The notes beneath the pieces were generated by a model. It was not told the DNA's origin. It saw only the letters and a list, made by a program, of their open reading frames with translations, and searched no databases. Below, piece after piece: positions 47,919 to 59,194 of a DNA stretch of 64,000 bases (position 1 is its first letter; each line of letters begins with the position of its first letter). The stretch spans positions 1,633,145 through 1,697,144 of the forward strand of contig BDGG01000002.1 of NCBI GenBank assembly GCA_001949185.1, given 5' to 3'. Source of the DNA: Ramazzottius varieornatus (lineage: Eukaryota > Tardigrada > Eutardigrada > Parachela > Ramazzottiidae). Both the position numbers and the translations under genes were made by a program.

Positions 47919-50809
47919 ATGAATGTATGGATGCAGCAGAAAGCCATGTATCCCAACGTTGCCGCGGCTTATATTGGTGTGGCTCAAGTTATCCAGTTCG
48001 TCGCGCTGGTAGTATGCCAGCTGGACGCAAGAGTGTTCGGACAGAAGGAAGTGGAAGTGGTGACCATGGGCCTTGTGACCAACGCCACCACCTTTTCCCT
48101 CCATTACTTGGGTCCGGCTTTGGACCTGGCTGCGGCCCGGTTTCGAACTGATCACGGTCAGCGTTTCAATCTAACGCATACTTACATTATCGATCCCAGC
48201 CTGACGATCTGCCCTGAACTTACAAGCCAGACAAGCTTCCTGGTATCCGAGTGGTATTACAAGAAACGAAGAAAAGCTGACGTCTACGCCTTCATTCTAC
48301 CAAGTAAGAGTTACTTTGATTTATCTGACGCGCGACATTTACCGGCCTCGACATCAGCGTTGCATGATCTGTTTTCATAGTGTGCACAGAGTTCGGTGAG
48401 CTGAATCGCTTACTGGCCAGCTGGGATATCCTCATGATTACAACGTTAGTCTCGCAACGTATCCTCGCCGTACGAAATTTGTTATTCCGTTCGTCCCCTT
48501 CAATTATAGGGCCGTGGATGATCCATCCTTGCGCAACAAATTGGTGACTCCTACCGCGCTGACTACTGCTCCAACGTCTTTCGTGTCGCTATTGGGCATG
48601 TATGTGGCTACGCTGGCGCATTTCAACTGGACTACGGTGGTCATTGTGCACGACCAAAGTGCCAACAGTGGATTCTTTCCCATTACCGATCAACTGATGC
48701 CTCTTTTGCGTGAGCGTGGATGGCAAGTTACCTTATTCCGAGTGACCTCCAAAAAATCGATGAACTTCACTCAAGAACTGGAGAGGTTTCGTTCCATTAG
48801 CCGAGGTTTGTACGACTAGACAACAATTTCAAAAAATCGCACCGTAACAAATGTTATCACCATAAAATAGAAACTCTGATGAAAGGTATTTGAAACATTT
48901 TATCACTTTAGTGCTGCTGTTTGTCGGACACGCCCAGCCATTTCGACAATTAGTGGTATGCGTTACTGGAACGAGCTTCATTTCCGCTCAGTTTAACAAT
49001 TGTATTATGACTTAATGTTTTCTCTCTCAAGATCCAGGCAAAGCTTCTAGGTTTATGCACCGGCCAATACGTAAGTAATTTCAATTTAACGGTTCTATAA
49101 GCTACACACCATCTCTTTGCCGTGATCGATATACCTAATTGCAGGTTTATATCGTCGTCAGCGTCTTCAAGTCCAAAGCTCTCGGGGACCTGACATGGAA
49201 ATACGGAGATGAGTACGACGAGATAGCCAGAGAAGCCTTCCGTTCGGTAATGATCGTCGGTCCGGATGCTTCCATCTACGCTCTGTCCAACTGGACAACG
49301 ACCAAGGCATTAAGCACCGGCTACGTTTCAGCCCTTGACCGGGCATACCCGGCTGCTGATCCGGTTAGAAGCGCTGGACTTTAACGCTTAGCGGTGCGAG
49401 TTTGCAAAGATTTCTGCTGTTGTAGCTACTGGCACTCATATCGGCGGCTATGGAAGCCTTCCTGGTCCTTGGACAAGTTTTAGAGGAAGCCCTGAGCGAT
49501 GATGACACAGCGGAGAACTTCAAAGGGCGGAATCTGGCCAAACGGTTTCTGGACCGTCGGTACGACCTGGGTTTTACCGAGGTTACACTCGACGAGTTTG
49601 GACAGCGATTAATCCACGAAGAGCTTTCCGACTTGGATCCTGTCACCGGAGAATTCAGGGTATGTGCTGAGAGTATGTGTTGGAACCTAATTGAGTACTA
49701 ACGATAGATTCTGGGCAACTAAACGACTGAGTGGCACTTTGAGCGGTTAAGCCACGTAACAACGGAAGTACCTTGCGGCCACGCAAACTTGTTCGATCTG
49801 TCTTATCAGACTTGTTCGAAAAATCAGCGTCGATTTCTTTTGTCTAACCCTTCATATGAAAACGAAGGCTCGTTTTGCGGACCACGAAAATTCGTCGAAA
49901 GGAGATTTCTTCCAGTAGGTCAGGGTATGCTTGCTGACTTTTAGTACTCGTAGAGTATATGCGGATACTGATCGGAACAAATCGCAACAAACCTGTTCCA
50001 GAATTTGAAATTCTGTTTGAATTTAGGTCGATTAGTCTCGGACAGACTATAGTTTTCCAAACGCTAATTTTGATTCCACAACCTTCTGCATGAGCGGCTT
50101 GGTTCAGTAGTGAAAGATCAGTTTTCTAGATATACACTTCGTTCTGGAAAATAAAGAAAAAATACAGTGTTTGCGCCACTCCCAGTGTTGCCGTGTTAAA
50201 ATTTTGTATCGGAGTTCTAGATGTTATCATCAGAGCTTAGACATCTTGTTAATTTCTGGAAGAAGAATATCGAGTCTACATGTATCTCTCAAATTCCTCG
50301 TTGTCCGTCCAACTAGCTCCAGAGAACACAATGAATTTCGTTACTTGGCCGCACTGCATGTCAGTATTCGATGGGCCGTCCGTAAATTGTTCTTCACAGG
50401 CCGTACTTCGGATGCAATTTATCAGACCCAAAAGTGTGATTAAGTTAGCCAATATCGACTGGGCTGGACCTACCAACTCGTCCAACGCGATCCCCCTAAG
50501 CGAGCCGCTGTGTGGGTTCCTGGACGATCGGGGACCATGTGCCCAGCGTCCGTCGCTCCTGTTGAAGCCGCCGGAGCTAGGCGCACTGCTGACAGTGCTT
50601 GGAGCAGCCTTGGTGTGTCTTTGCCTTGCCTTTCCTCACTACAGGTATTCCAGTTCATTTGCTGTCTATGTCGCGTCTACTTCCGTTGGAGCTCAAAAAC
50701 GGAATTCTTTCATAGTAAAAAATCTCATCTCGGCATTCTGCACTACTTGATCGCTGTTGCTGAGCTGGACTTTCGCAAGAGGACCGTCTCGAAAATGATC
50801 GCCGCTTGA
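47919..50809 (+). CDS. ANF-receptor-like membrane protein with short cytoplasmic tail
   Basis: Exons 47919-48303, 48381-48444, 48510-48805, 48912-48955, 49032-49070, 49145-49363, 49426-49659, about 50325-50644 and 50716-50809. The first seven and the last are phase-consistent; the start of exon 8 is uncertain (50325 fits phase). A hydrophobic N-terminal stretch (VIQFVALVVCQ) serves as signal peptide. The ligand-binding ANF_receptor fold follows: VTMGLVTNATTFSLHYLGPA, FNWTTVVIVHD, RSVMIVGPDAS, DLDPVTGEFR. The NxT/NxS sites fit an ectodomain. The juxtamembrane LCGFLDDRGPCAQ pair and one helix (LGALLTVLGAALVCLCLAF) match receptor guanylate cyclases. The tail is only about 33 residues and ends in a stop, with no kinase-homology or cyclase domain downstream. 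This resembles a natriuretic clearance receptor in layout, or a truncated cyclase. Confidence 0.85.
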
Positions 50810-50992
50810 AAAACTGTAGATCTACACATACGCCGGACATGGTCCTTTATTTTGGAAAAATCTGACGACTACAGTCCACTCCTTCGAGACCCGTACACTG
50901 TTCTTCCATTTCAATTTGCCACCAGTCAAACATTAACCGTACAGCTTGCCAAAACCGAAAGAAAGTGACGTCATAGTCTACGGACATATGAT

Positions 50993-51114
50993 ATACTGTA
51001 TGCTCTCCCGAAATTTACGTATGTCACTGACTCTCAAATCATTGGGGTCTTACCGTCTAGCTTTACACTCTGAATGGAGTGACGTACGTGAATTTCGGGA
51101 GAGTATACAGTACT
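50993..51114. mobile_element. ~122-bp MITE, TIR ATACTGTATGCTCTCCCG
   Basis: Left GCTCTCCCGAAATTTACGTA pairs with the right ACGTGAATTTCGGGAGAG; tips ATACTGTA and TACAGTAC. Arms about 36 bp. The tips match those of the 21119-21269 element. Confidence 0.85.
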
Positions 51115-51721
51115 GTAGATCGGCAGTAAGATTCCCATACGGTTTATGAAGCACTTTCTTGATGCATTTTCCCGTATTTGAAACATTTCGAAGTAGATTT
51201 GTAGCTCAAAAAAACCATCGTAGAATTCTTTCGCCGGTTGAGAAAGCCGTCACATGTTTATAACGCCACGTGCGAAACGAGCTGCAGTAAACCGCGGCAC
51301 TTAGTCTGGGTGCCTTACCATTATCGGGGGGCGCTCTATTTGGACAGTTTCATTTTGATTCCGTTGATCGACCTCAGAAATGAGCGGTCAGTGCACCTGC
51401 ATCCACAGTAGGTCGGATAGCATAAATTTCACCTGCATGAAACGCAAATGTCTGGCCTGTAAAGACAGTATCAAGGATTTTTTTAGGGAGTTCAAGGAAT
51501 TTTTCAGATGGGACATGGTTATGCAGAACGCAGGACTCAGTCGGATGTTCGTTGACTTGTAACATGGAGAAGCTCAAGACCTCCCCTGGCCGGTGAGCTG
51601 AGTGAGGCCTGTGGGGGGAGAGTGAAAAGCCAAGCCACAGCATTGAAACAGTAGATAACGGTTGGTGTATCGAAGTGGCGGAAGTGATAAAGGAAGACTA
51701 CCGCGAGCGAACGCTGACGAG

Positions 51722-52012
51722 TCAAGGCGCAGTTGGCGTATAATCCGACACCGGCAGGAACCAGACCAAATAGCGTGTAGAACTTACAGAAAAGGTACAG
51801 TACCAGATAGAGTTGGTTGGAACGACGCATGATTTAAGAGCATCAGCGTAAGCGCAGTGAGGAATTAGGTGCGAACTGGAAGATTGTCGGATGAAGCGAA
51901 ATGTTGTTACGGTGCGCATGATGATACAATTGAGCGCGATACCGATCACGTGGATCAATATGATCAGGATAAAAGCTACATAAGCGGCGCTAGTGTACGG
52001 GCTTCCGTAAAC
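51722..52012 (-). CDS. Possible membrane-protein exon(s)
   Basis: After a gtttag acceptor a minus frame gives SPYTSAAYVAFILIILIHVI and GIALNCIIM, a good membrane helix with basic residues following. Another minus frame at 51537-51830 is also hydrophobic with two helix-like stretches (LVLYLFCKFYTLFGLVPAGV). They cannot be joined by an obvious intron. A gtaagt at about 51798 could be a donor. It may be a degraded or partly mis-read multi-pass protein; no family assigned. Confidence 0.3.
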   Translation of the reverse strand, partial: VYGSPYTSAAYVAFILIILIHVIGIALNCIIMRTVTTFRFIRQSSSSHLIPHCAYADALKSCVVPTNSIWYCTFSVSSTRYLVWFLPVSDYTPTAP

Positions 52013-53129
52013 CTAAACCTTGTTTGCGACCGAGACCTTCAGATAACCTCTCCATGGCGCGAAGAATTTTGCAAACAACGGGGATCGCACCAGCGGCTCA
52101 TCAATACGGTTGTACACTGACTACGCCATGTTTGACACAAGGCTTGTACCAAAACACAGGTGACCCAAGTTAGCTGAACTACTAGCAGGTGCGAAGGGTC
52201 GATTGATTCATCGTAAATGAAAAGCCTTAGCCGAACTGATTAGCTTACCATATCTTTACCAAATTCCCCATTTCTTTGTATCTGGTGTACTGTACAGGAA
52301 GCGCCAATATTGAACAATTCTAATCTTGGCGTCTCCTTCTCCAGCTTCACGAGATGATTTTTATCTAATTTTAGCCAACCTCCTATCACCTATCCCAGGA
52401 TGATCCAATCGGAAGGGGTCCACGCGATTACTTTAACCCTTACCGAAAACTGAAGTTGGAGTATCCCCAATGCACAATCATCAAACGTGCAGCAAAATCA
52501 AAACGAATTTTTCACAAGAGTAAACACGCATCTGATACAGTGGGGCCATGCAAACTTTGTGCAACTTTTTCAGAAAGTTCGTTTGAGATCCAAACGAACA
52601 CTGGAACTTTTCTCCATTATTGTCCGATAACCGGTGCAATCTTCTTTCAGAATATCACAAAACATCCCTATTCTGAGTTCGACACTTTAATTTACGACTG
52701 GATAAGTCAGAGGACAGAACTCGAAAGCGGCGCACGAATAGATCTTTTTATTTATTCAGCAAAAGTACTTTTATTTTTCCCCCAACTCGTTTCATCGTTT
52801 TGGATGAAAACGCTAATGCAGGGTGATTGAGCATCTAAAACTACATTGAATGAACCAATTTTTTTTAAACTTTATTCAATGTGAGTGTGGCTGGATTTTA
52901 GTTTCGCCAAAAAAGTTGGCCTTTGCTCGGATCAGTAGCCGCACTTGACCTTCATCTTCTCATCGCAGAACTAAACGCTGCATCGACAGACTCTTGGTTA
53001 CAGTGTATATATGGTAGTCAGAAACGATGGCCGTCGAGCACAGACACTCTGAAAGTGATTTTTCACATGGCTTTAGAAACACGGTTGTAGAAAGTGTGAA
53101 TGGCCGCACTGTAGCTTGGTATTGCTGCA
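52013..53129. other. No firm gene
   Basis: One plus frame (52456-52830, 124 codons) has plausible composition (CPITGAIFFQNITKHPYSEF) but no homology or splice partners. The remainder is the 3' flank of the minus gene that follows. Confidence 0.4.
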
Positions 53130-54845
53130 TTAGTATCGTCGGTCCGAAGGTGCCCGTTTCGGAAGCGAGGCAGCGTACCCGTTGACCAGACTGATGAACG
53201 CGTTCAGCGGGGCCAAGTTGCACTGCTCGACGGAGAGGTCGTCGCGATGGATCACCTTCTGCAGGTCGTTCTTGCTCATACAATAGGTTGCCAGGACACG
53301 ATCGATGGTGGCGTCTATCTCGTAGTTCTCCTCAGGGGTTAGCTGGTTGGGATGCACTCGACAGTTGACGAACACACTGACCTTCTCGCAAATGTAAGTT
53401 TCCTCATTGCGAACGTCACACGAGTACTGGATCTCGAAGCCCCGCGGGCCAGGTTTCACGAACATCAGGTAAAATACCTGCTGAACTGTAATCAAAGATT
53501 GTATCAACACATTTTCAATCGCGGCATAATCTTCGAAAGTTCTAAGCTTTGAGAAATTTGCTTGGGTATGTACTGTTTTTGACTATGTCCTCTTTGATAC
53601 CTGGTTGAGCGTTTCCCAGCTCGGGATCGAATGAGTTGTAAAAGTCAACGCCATTGTATCCGCTAATACTGTCGTAGAACTGGTTGTGACAAGTGGCCTT
53701 TTGTCCATGTCCAGATTGATATCCATATCCAGATCCATGTGCGGGTGAAGTGCCATCGTAGCTGGAAGGCAAAAATGAACCGTACACGCACGACGAGAAA
53801 TTATGGGCCAGTAATAATTATGGACCAGGCCTTTTCGCTATGGCGGCACGAAAGCACGTACGTACATGACCGACTCACACTACACACTAATGCACTTTCC
53901 GACACTTTCTACGGTTAAATTCGTATCCCGCCGTCTTGCCCCCCCACCCCCCACTGGACCATAATTTTTACTAGCCGATAATTTCTCATCGTACGTGTAC
54001 TCTTGGGAGAAAGTTATGAAGCGGTAAGTCTGGGTCCAGTGAACTGCGGGAGTGTAGGTTCCTGGAAAGAACACCAGTCCGTCGCAGACCAGTGAATTGA
54101 CAACCTGGGCATTGTAGCTTTGCTCAGGGGAGAATCGGCTTCGGTATTCGAAATATAGCCCTTGTCGCTGAGAAGGAAATATCGAACAAAAAGCAAGTTT
54201 AACATTGATACTCTTTGAGATATTGTATCTGTCAGTACATCCTAAAAGTGAGTCCGGTTAATGGGGAACCTATTAATACTCACCGAAAGTGGGTCCACCT
54301 GCACTGGGTTTTTCAGTATGTTGGGAAAGCAGCCTTCGTTGGGTGTAGGGAAGGTCAGCTTGGTGGTCGCGGGGTTGCAGACGTTCCTGGCTTGAGCTAC
54401 GGGTCCGCTGCTTTGTCCGCGATAACCGGAATCTCGGTACGAGCCGTAACCCTGTCCTGTAAAGCAAGTACACGTGTACACCCATTTCATAGAATACTGT
54501 ACGTCAAGCGACCAGAAACTCAACTTTCACGAACGTTGGAATCTACCACATCACCAGGCATTACAGCGGTAGCGGACTAAACGGCACCATTACCGGCGGC
54601 GGATGGAGCCAGAATTCAAAAAGGTCCGAAACTTGGCCGAATTTTCAAAGTACGGAGTGTGGAGTGCACCAAACGCCTGTCATGACCGCGGCCCGCGCAC
54701 GACTGGCTGATAACTTCGTAGAAAACAAGTCAAATTGCGGACCTTTCCAATACCTCAACCGCCTCTAACCCTTACCGAAACAGCAGCGAAGACCGCCAGC
54801 CAACGCTAAAACGCACAATACGGTGGAGATTGTCATTGAGGTCAT
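53130..54845 (-). CDS. Secreted Tyr/Gly-containing protein of unknown family, 310 residues
   Basis: Five exons, complement(53130..53485, 53601..53761, 53995..54167, 54284..54456, 54776..54845), in phase throughout. The 23-residue first exon is a signal peptide (MTISTVLCVLALAGGLRCC). Next comes a Gly/Tyr/Ser stretch (GQGYGSYRDSGYRGQ), then globular sequence with about eight Cys: NVCNPATTKLTF, EGCFPNIL, SLVCDGLVFFPGTYTP, KATCHNQFYDS, IQYSCDVRNEETYICEK, FVNCRVHPNQLT, YCMSKND and VEQCNLAP. No known domain is recognised. A cuticle or eggshell component is one guess from the Gly/Tyr composition, nothing more. The 233-nt intron 3 is almost wholly a MITE (53782-54000), whose end overlaps the splice donor. 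Confidence 0.8.
53782..54000. mobile_element. 219-bp MITE of the GTACACG family, inside a gene
   Basis: Left GTACACGCACGACGAGAAAT and right ATTTCTCATCGTACGTGTAC are complementary tips; the next ~25 bp (GGGCCAGTAATAATTATGGA against TCCATAATTTTTACTAG with two mismatches) also pair. On the minus strand it fills intron 3 of the secreted-protein gene and its last six bases are coding. Confidence 0.88.
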
Positions 54846-54891
54846 CGTTAGCTGAACGGGAGCAGTCCGAGAATCGGAATTCAAGAGCCGC

Positions 54892-55239
54892 TCGAGCAAT
54901 TGAACAGAACACTAACTTCTTGTTTGTTTCTTGGGTGTATTGTGCCTATGAGATATATCGATGCGACGCCTGCAGCCTGGACAGGCTGCAGATGGCTGCA
55001 GTCCTAAGTTAGGGTATGATCGTTCGGATAACAGGTCAGTTTAGTTTTTCTCGAACAGGTTGTGATCGAGCAATTGCGCAGAACGCTGACTTGCTCGCTG
55101 GTTCTTGGGTATACCATGCCTGGGATGTATCGATGCAACGTCTGCAGCCCGGACAGCATGGCGTCCTAGGGTATGATCGTTCGGATATCAGGCCAGTTCA
55201 GTTTTTTTCTCGAATAGGTTGTGATCGTTGATAAAGTCC
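54892..55239. repeat. Tandem duplication, period about 174 bp
   Basis: Unit 1 (54892-55065) and unit 2 (55066-55239) share TCGAGCAATTG, GCAGCC.GGACAG, GGGTATGATCGTTCGGATA and TTCTCGAA.AGGTTGTGATCG. Diverged by substitutions and a small indel. It lies just upstream of the secreted-protein start, so it could affect the promoter. Confidence 0.85.
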
Positions 55240-56750
55240 GCCTGTCGTTTTCGGCATAACGGTACAAGGGTAGGGTACCGGTGTTGTATTCAGTCTGGAC
55301 ATAAGTTACGTACTTGACGATCAATCAAGCAACACAAGTTAACTGAAGATTGATATAGAAAACTAATGTAAAAAACTGAGTCGCAAAAGCCAGTTTTAAC
55401 TATTCAGTCTCAGTGGACCAGCTGTGCTTGATTGATTGAAAGGACGGACCTTACGCCCGAGACTGACTACAACACTGTAAGGTACGAGGAGCGAGCGGTA
55501 ACTTTGTCCACTGGCTAAAACTTTGTACGGTACGTCACGAACTAGTCGCGGGCACTTAAGGCTACGACCTATGGGCGACGTAGTGACCACGTTTTAGCCA
55601 GTGGACGAAGTAGCCATTGGTCCAAAGTTGCCAAAAGGTCATTCTGGCTACTTATTGACAGTAGAAGCAGCCAATTGGCTACCAACCAAGTAGCAATTGG
55701 CTCTAGCCAAACTTTGGCTAGTCCAGTCTAATTTTGCCTGCCCTGTCACTTCGAGATATTTGCCTTTTTCCAAGCTGTTAAGAACAGCTTCTTCCGCACG
55801 GTAATCAATACCGCAAACCTTGTGATGTAGTTTCCAGATGCCTTTTTTGTAATAGGTGTTTTGGGTCTACAAACGATTTAACATTTACAATTTCTCTCAA
55901 GATCGAGTTGTTGTGGATTGCTTCGTTGAGTACAGTGTCTCGAAGCAAGCCAACTACGGTATCTATGTGTTGTTATGAAAAATGAACAATTTGAATTCGA
56001 GCAGCGAACAATGTTTTGTGAAAGAAAACGACCGCTGGGACAACTTGGCCGGAACGTACTGTAATAACCAAGTAACCAAGTAGCAAAGCACGCACTGTAA
56101 TACCAGTACACTGTAACAACCAAGTAATAGCCAAGTGATAATCGAGTACTGTAATTGAGTAATTCCGCTAGGCGATTTACTGCGGACTACAAGATACTAT
56201 TGTGATTACCGTCGCAGGTTCGAGTGGTATTTAGTTGATGAGCGTTGGGTTTGTCAACCGTAGCTTTAAGTACAGTAAGAGTTGAAAGCATGTAAATTAA
56301 ATAACTTTAGACATTTAGACTTTAGATAACTTCAGTAATTTTGAGTTCTGGTCGGTTCTTCGGGTTCTGTCCAAGAACGAAGTGCTTGCACTCGGACCAA
56401 ACGATGTGAAATTTTTACCTGTTTCGATCGTGGATAAGAAGATAATTCTGGTTTTTTTCTTAAAGGTTGTAAATGTCGATTGTGATAAAGGCACTCTGTC
56501 CAGCAGTTCATCAGTCCACGAGATTGCGCTACTCAGACTGTCAGACAACAAGACTGCGGTACACCAGATTAGTTTTCGCACTGAGCCAAAATTCACAGAA
56601 TAATAACAACCCAGTTTCACCCAATACATGTTCAGTAATCTCAAACGTACCAGTGGCAATTACTGCTAAGAAGGAAAAGCAAGTCGATACTGAGCAAGAC
56701 AGAAAACCGGGGGATTGAGTGTAAAATCGCTTCCACGCCGATTTCCATAT
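55240..56750. other. Repeat-rich, no gene recognised
   Basis: Includes a short palindromic pair GTCCACTGGCTAAAAC / GTTTTAGCCAGTGGAC (55517 and 55593), iterated TTGGCTA motifs (55600-55730) and AACCAAGTA iterations (56068-56150). Open frames are short. Confidence 0.55.
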
Positions 56751-58561
56751 TCACCCTAAAATCTCTTTCTTCCGTCTCTTGTACTCTTCGTAACGGATAT
56801 GCCCATACCTGAAACGACGCCACTATAACTATGTCCATCGAAATGGACAAACGAAACCTTACATCAAAAAGTCAAAGTCGATATCCGAGTTTTCCGCTTG
56901 TATGAGAGTCCATACTATCCAGAGAAGGTGAGACAAGAGCGTAAACTTCTGCACCAGCTGGTACAGCTCCTTCACTTCTCCCTTGGTCACTTCGGTTGTG
57001 TCCTGCTTGTGGGCTCGTTTCCAAGCTTGCAGGTAGTCTCTTAACCAGGCTTCCTGATAGCTTTGGCTGGGAAAACGGCTGAAGTCGCAGTCTTCGACGC
57101 CTAAAGTCAGACAACCTTGTTCAACGCACATCCAATATAAACGAGGAAACCAACTCTAGTTCACCTACCGGCGAATTCGTTAAAATGATTGCCAATATCG
57201 TAGGCTTGGTAATTCAGTCCGGCATACTCGAAATCAATAAAGTTGATAACATCTGAAGAAGAAAAAGACCCGTTGAAACTCGTTTGATTTTATTTGATTT
57301 GAGAAAAAAAGAAACCACATAGATTGACAACGTAGTTACCAGTGGCTTTATCGTAAAGGATATTTCCAGGAAGCAAGTCGTTGTGACAGAAGACGATGGG
57401 GGAAGAACAGTTGTCCATCACTGCTTGCATCTCTTTCGTTTCTCGCCGAAGCTCATCCAATCCTCCAGGAAAGTATTCTTGAAACCTGCAAAACGTCTGA
57501 ATACAAGAAAATTCTGGAGACCTAAGATTGAAAATCAGCTCTTACCTCTTTTGTTTGCCGGCGTCATGGAAGGTTGTGGGTGCAACGCTCAAGAACTGCC
57601 AGATTTTGTCGAAGAGCATCAGCTGGTCGTGGTCTCCTGGTGTTCGGTAAATCATGTGCAGCTGCACCATCCTGTCAATTATTAACCTGGAAAAGGAGGA
57701 AGCATGCTTTTCAAGAACAACGAAGGACAGAAGCTAACTGCTAGCCAGAACTCCCCGCGAGACGCTGCTGGCGCTTGACGCCCTGAAGGACGTCAGGACT
57801 CAAGCGCCCATCAGAGAACGGTCATATCTTCAGCCACTCGCGCATGACCTTGCACGCTGACTTCGAGAAAGCCTCAAACTTGTGTGCGAAGCGACCGGGT
57901 ATGGTTATGAAGTATCACTATTCTCGAACCAGACACCTTTTGAATAAACCTACCGACTAATATGGGGATCCCGGACATCCTTACACGTCAGGGTTTCTCC
58001 GCTGATAAACTCATAGGACATGCCGTTATGGAAAACACTATAGACTCGGCCAGCGCAAGAATGGCGGTGGAGCGTCGAAAGCGTCTTTAACTCGGCTTGT
58101 CGATCGATGATTTTATCTGTTTCATGACCGTAAACGCGAAACAGCATTCTTTCTGATTTGTCACCCTTGAAGTGAGCAACGAGGAGAACGTTGGTGATAC
58201 CTCCAGATAATCGCTATGAAGAACACAGAAGAGCTCGGAACATGCGGATGGCAAAGGTCCAACCGTAACAAGCTAGGTCGCGCAGGACGTCATCGACGCT
58301 CAATAACACAGCCGAAACGTTTTGTAACGCCATGCGCTAGCTAAAGCAAAGAAGTGATATGATTACCTTAACAATCAGCTCTTCGCTCTTCAGACGCTGT
58401 TGCCATTCCGGACGCAACTCTGCCAGCAACTGACACACCGAAGTATGTGCGTCATCGAGGTTGAAGACAAACTTGTCCAGATACTTGTGGCCTCCGTGAT
58501 TACTGTTCACATGGGGAATTGCTGGAGTCACTGGAGTATCACTGACTCTGTTGCTGTCCAT
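56751..58561 (-). CDS. ETNK: Ethanolamine kinase
   Basis: Seven exons, complement(56751..56808, 56863..57100, 57169..57252, 57340..57485, 57546..57686, 57954..58213, 58367..58561), in phase to 373 residues. It phosphorylates ethanolamine with ATP, the first step of the CDP-ethanolamine route to phosphatidylethanolamine, in the cytosol. Seen: nucleotide-binding LSGGITNVLLVAHF, the phosphotransferase motif HNDLLPGN (233-240; catalytic Asp 235), and the choline/ethanolamine-kinase motif INFIDFEYAGLNYQAYDIGN (251-270) with metal-binding Asp 254. GNHFNEFAG followed by VEDCDFSRFPS and the C-terminal DFDFLMYGHIRYEEYKRR favour ethanolamine over choline kinase. The length suits ETNK1/2 (about 360-450). 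Start ATG 58561 has an in-frame open leader and agrees in length. Confidence 0.95.
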
Positions 58562-58843
58562 GTTGTAAACGCGAAAGATCGTCGGAGGTGAAAACTAAGA
58601 CCTTGCACACAACTCCCTATCGATGCGTGGCATTCTAAACCAGCAAGAACACAGTGCGTCGTTAGACTTCACCAGTCAGCACAGATTGAGAACGGTGATT
58701 GTGCAACGATATCCATCACTGCGTAGACGTTGAACTTCCGTCTTAGAGACGACAGGTTTATGGTTGACCATTCCTCCTGTGATTCACATGAACAATAATT
58801 TCATTCACGTCAAGAAATAACGAGCTTGACTCGTCGAAGCAAA

Positions 58844-59037
58844 ACAGTAGGAACTAGGAAGGACGCAGATACTGTATTCCCTCGATAGTCCTGCGAATCA
58901 CGTGACTGTTCCGATAAATATTACTCGGCGGGGAAAAAAAACAGTAGGAACTAGGAAGGACGCAGATACTGTATTCCCTCGATAGTCCTGCGAATCACGT
59001 GACTGTTCCGATAAATATTACTCGGCGGGGATAGAAA
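58844..59037. repeat. 97-bp tandem duplication, almost exact
   Basis: Two copies of a 97-bp unit beginning ACAGTAGGAACTAGGAAGGA and ending ATATTACTCGGCGGGG follow each other with near identity. Then come two copies of a 24-bp unit (GTAGAGTGACGGGCGACAAT, 59077-59120). Part of the unit (CTCGATAGTCCTGCGAA) recurs inverted near 59172, so the array lies inside an older inverted repeat. Confidence 0.93.
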
Positions 59038-59194
59038 ATATTCATACATTCAATCAAAGATTGCTCGCCAATCAAGTAGAGTGACGGGCGACAATCAAGT
59101 AGAGTGACGGGCGACAATCAAATAAGCAGTGAAATCACTGCGGGTGTAATATACTGGCCTGATGACGTACTTCGCAGAACTATCGAGGGACAGT

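Noticed and set aside
51374-51643. Minus frame of 89 codons ending DAGALTAHF as last exon of the membrane protein
   Set aside because: Needs a phase that the 51722-52012 frame does not provide; left unassigned.
56200-56230. GCAGGTTCGAGTGG resembling a tRNA B box
   Set aside because: No matching A box or cloverleaf could be folded around it.
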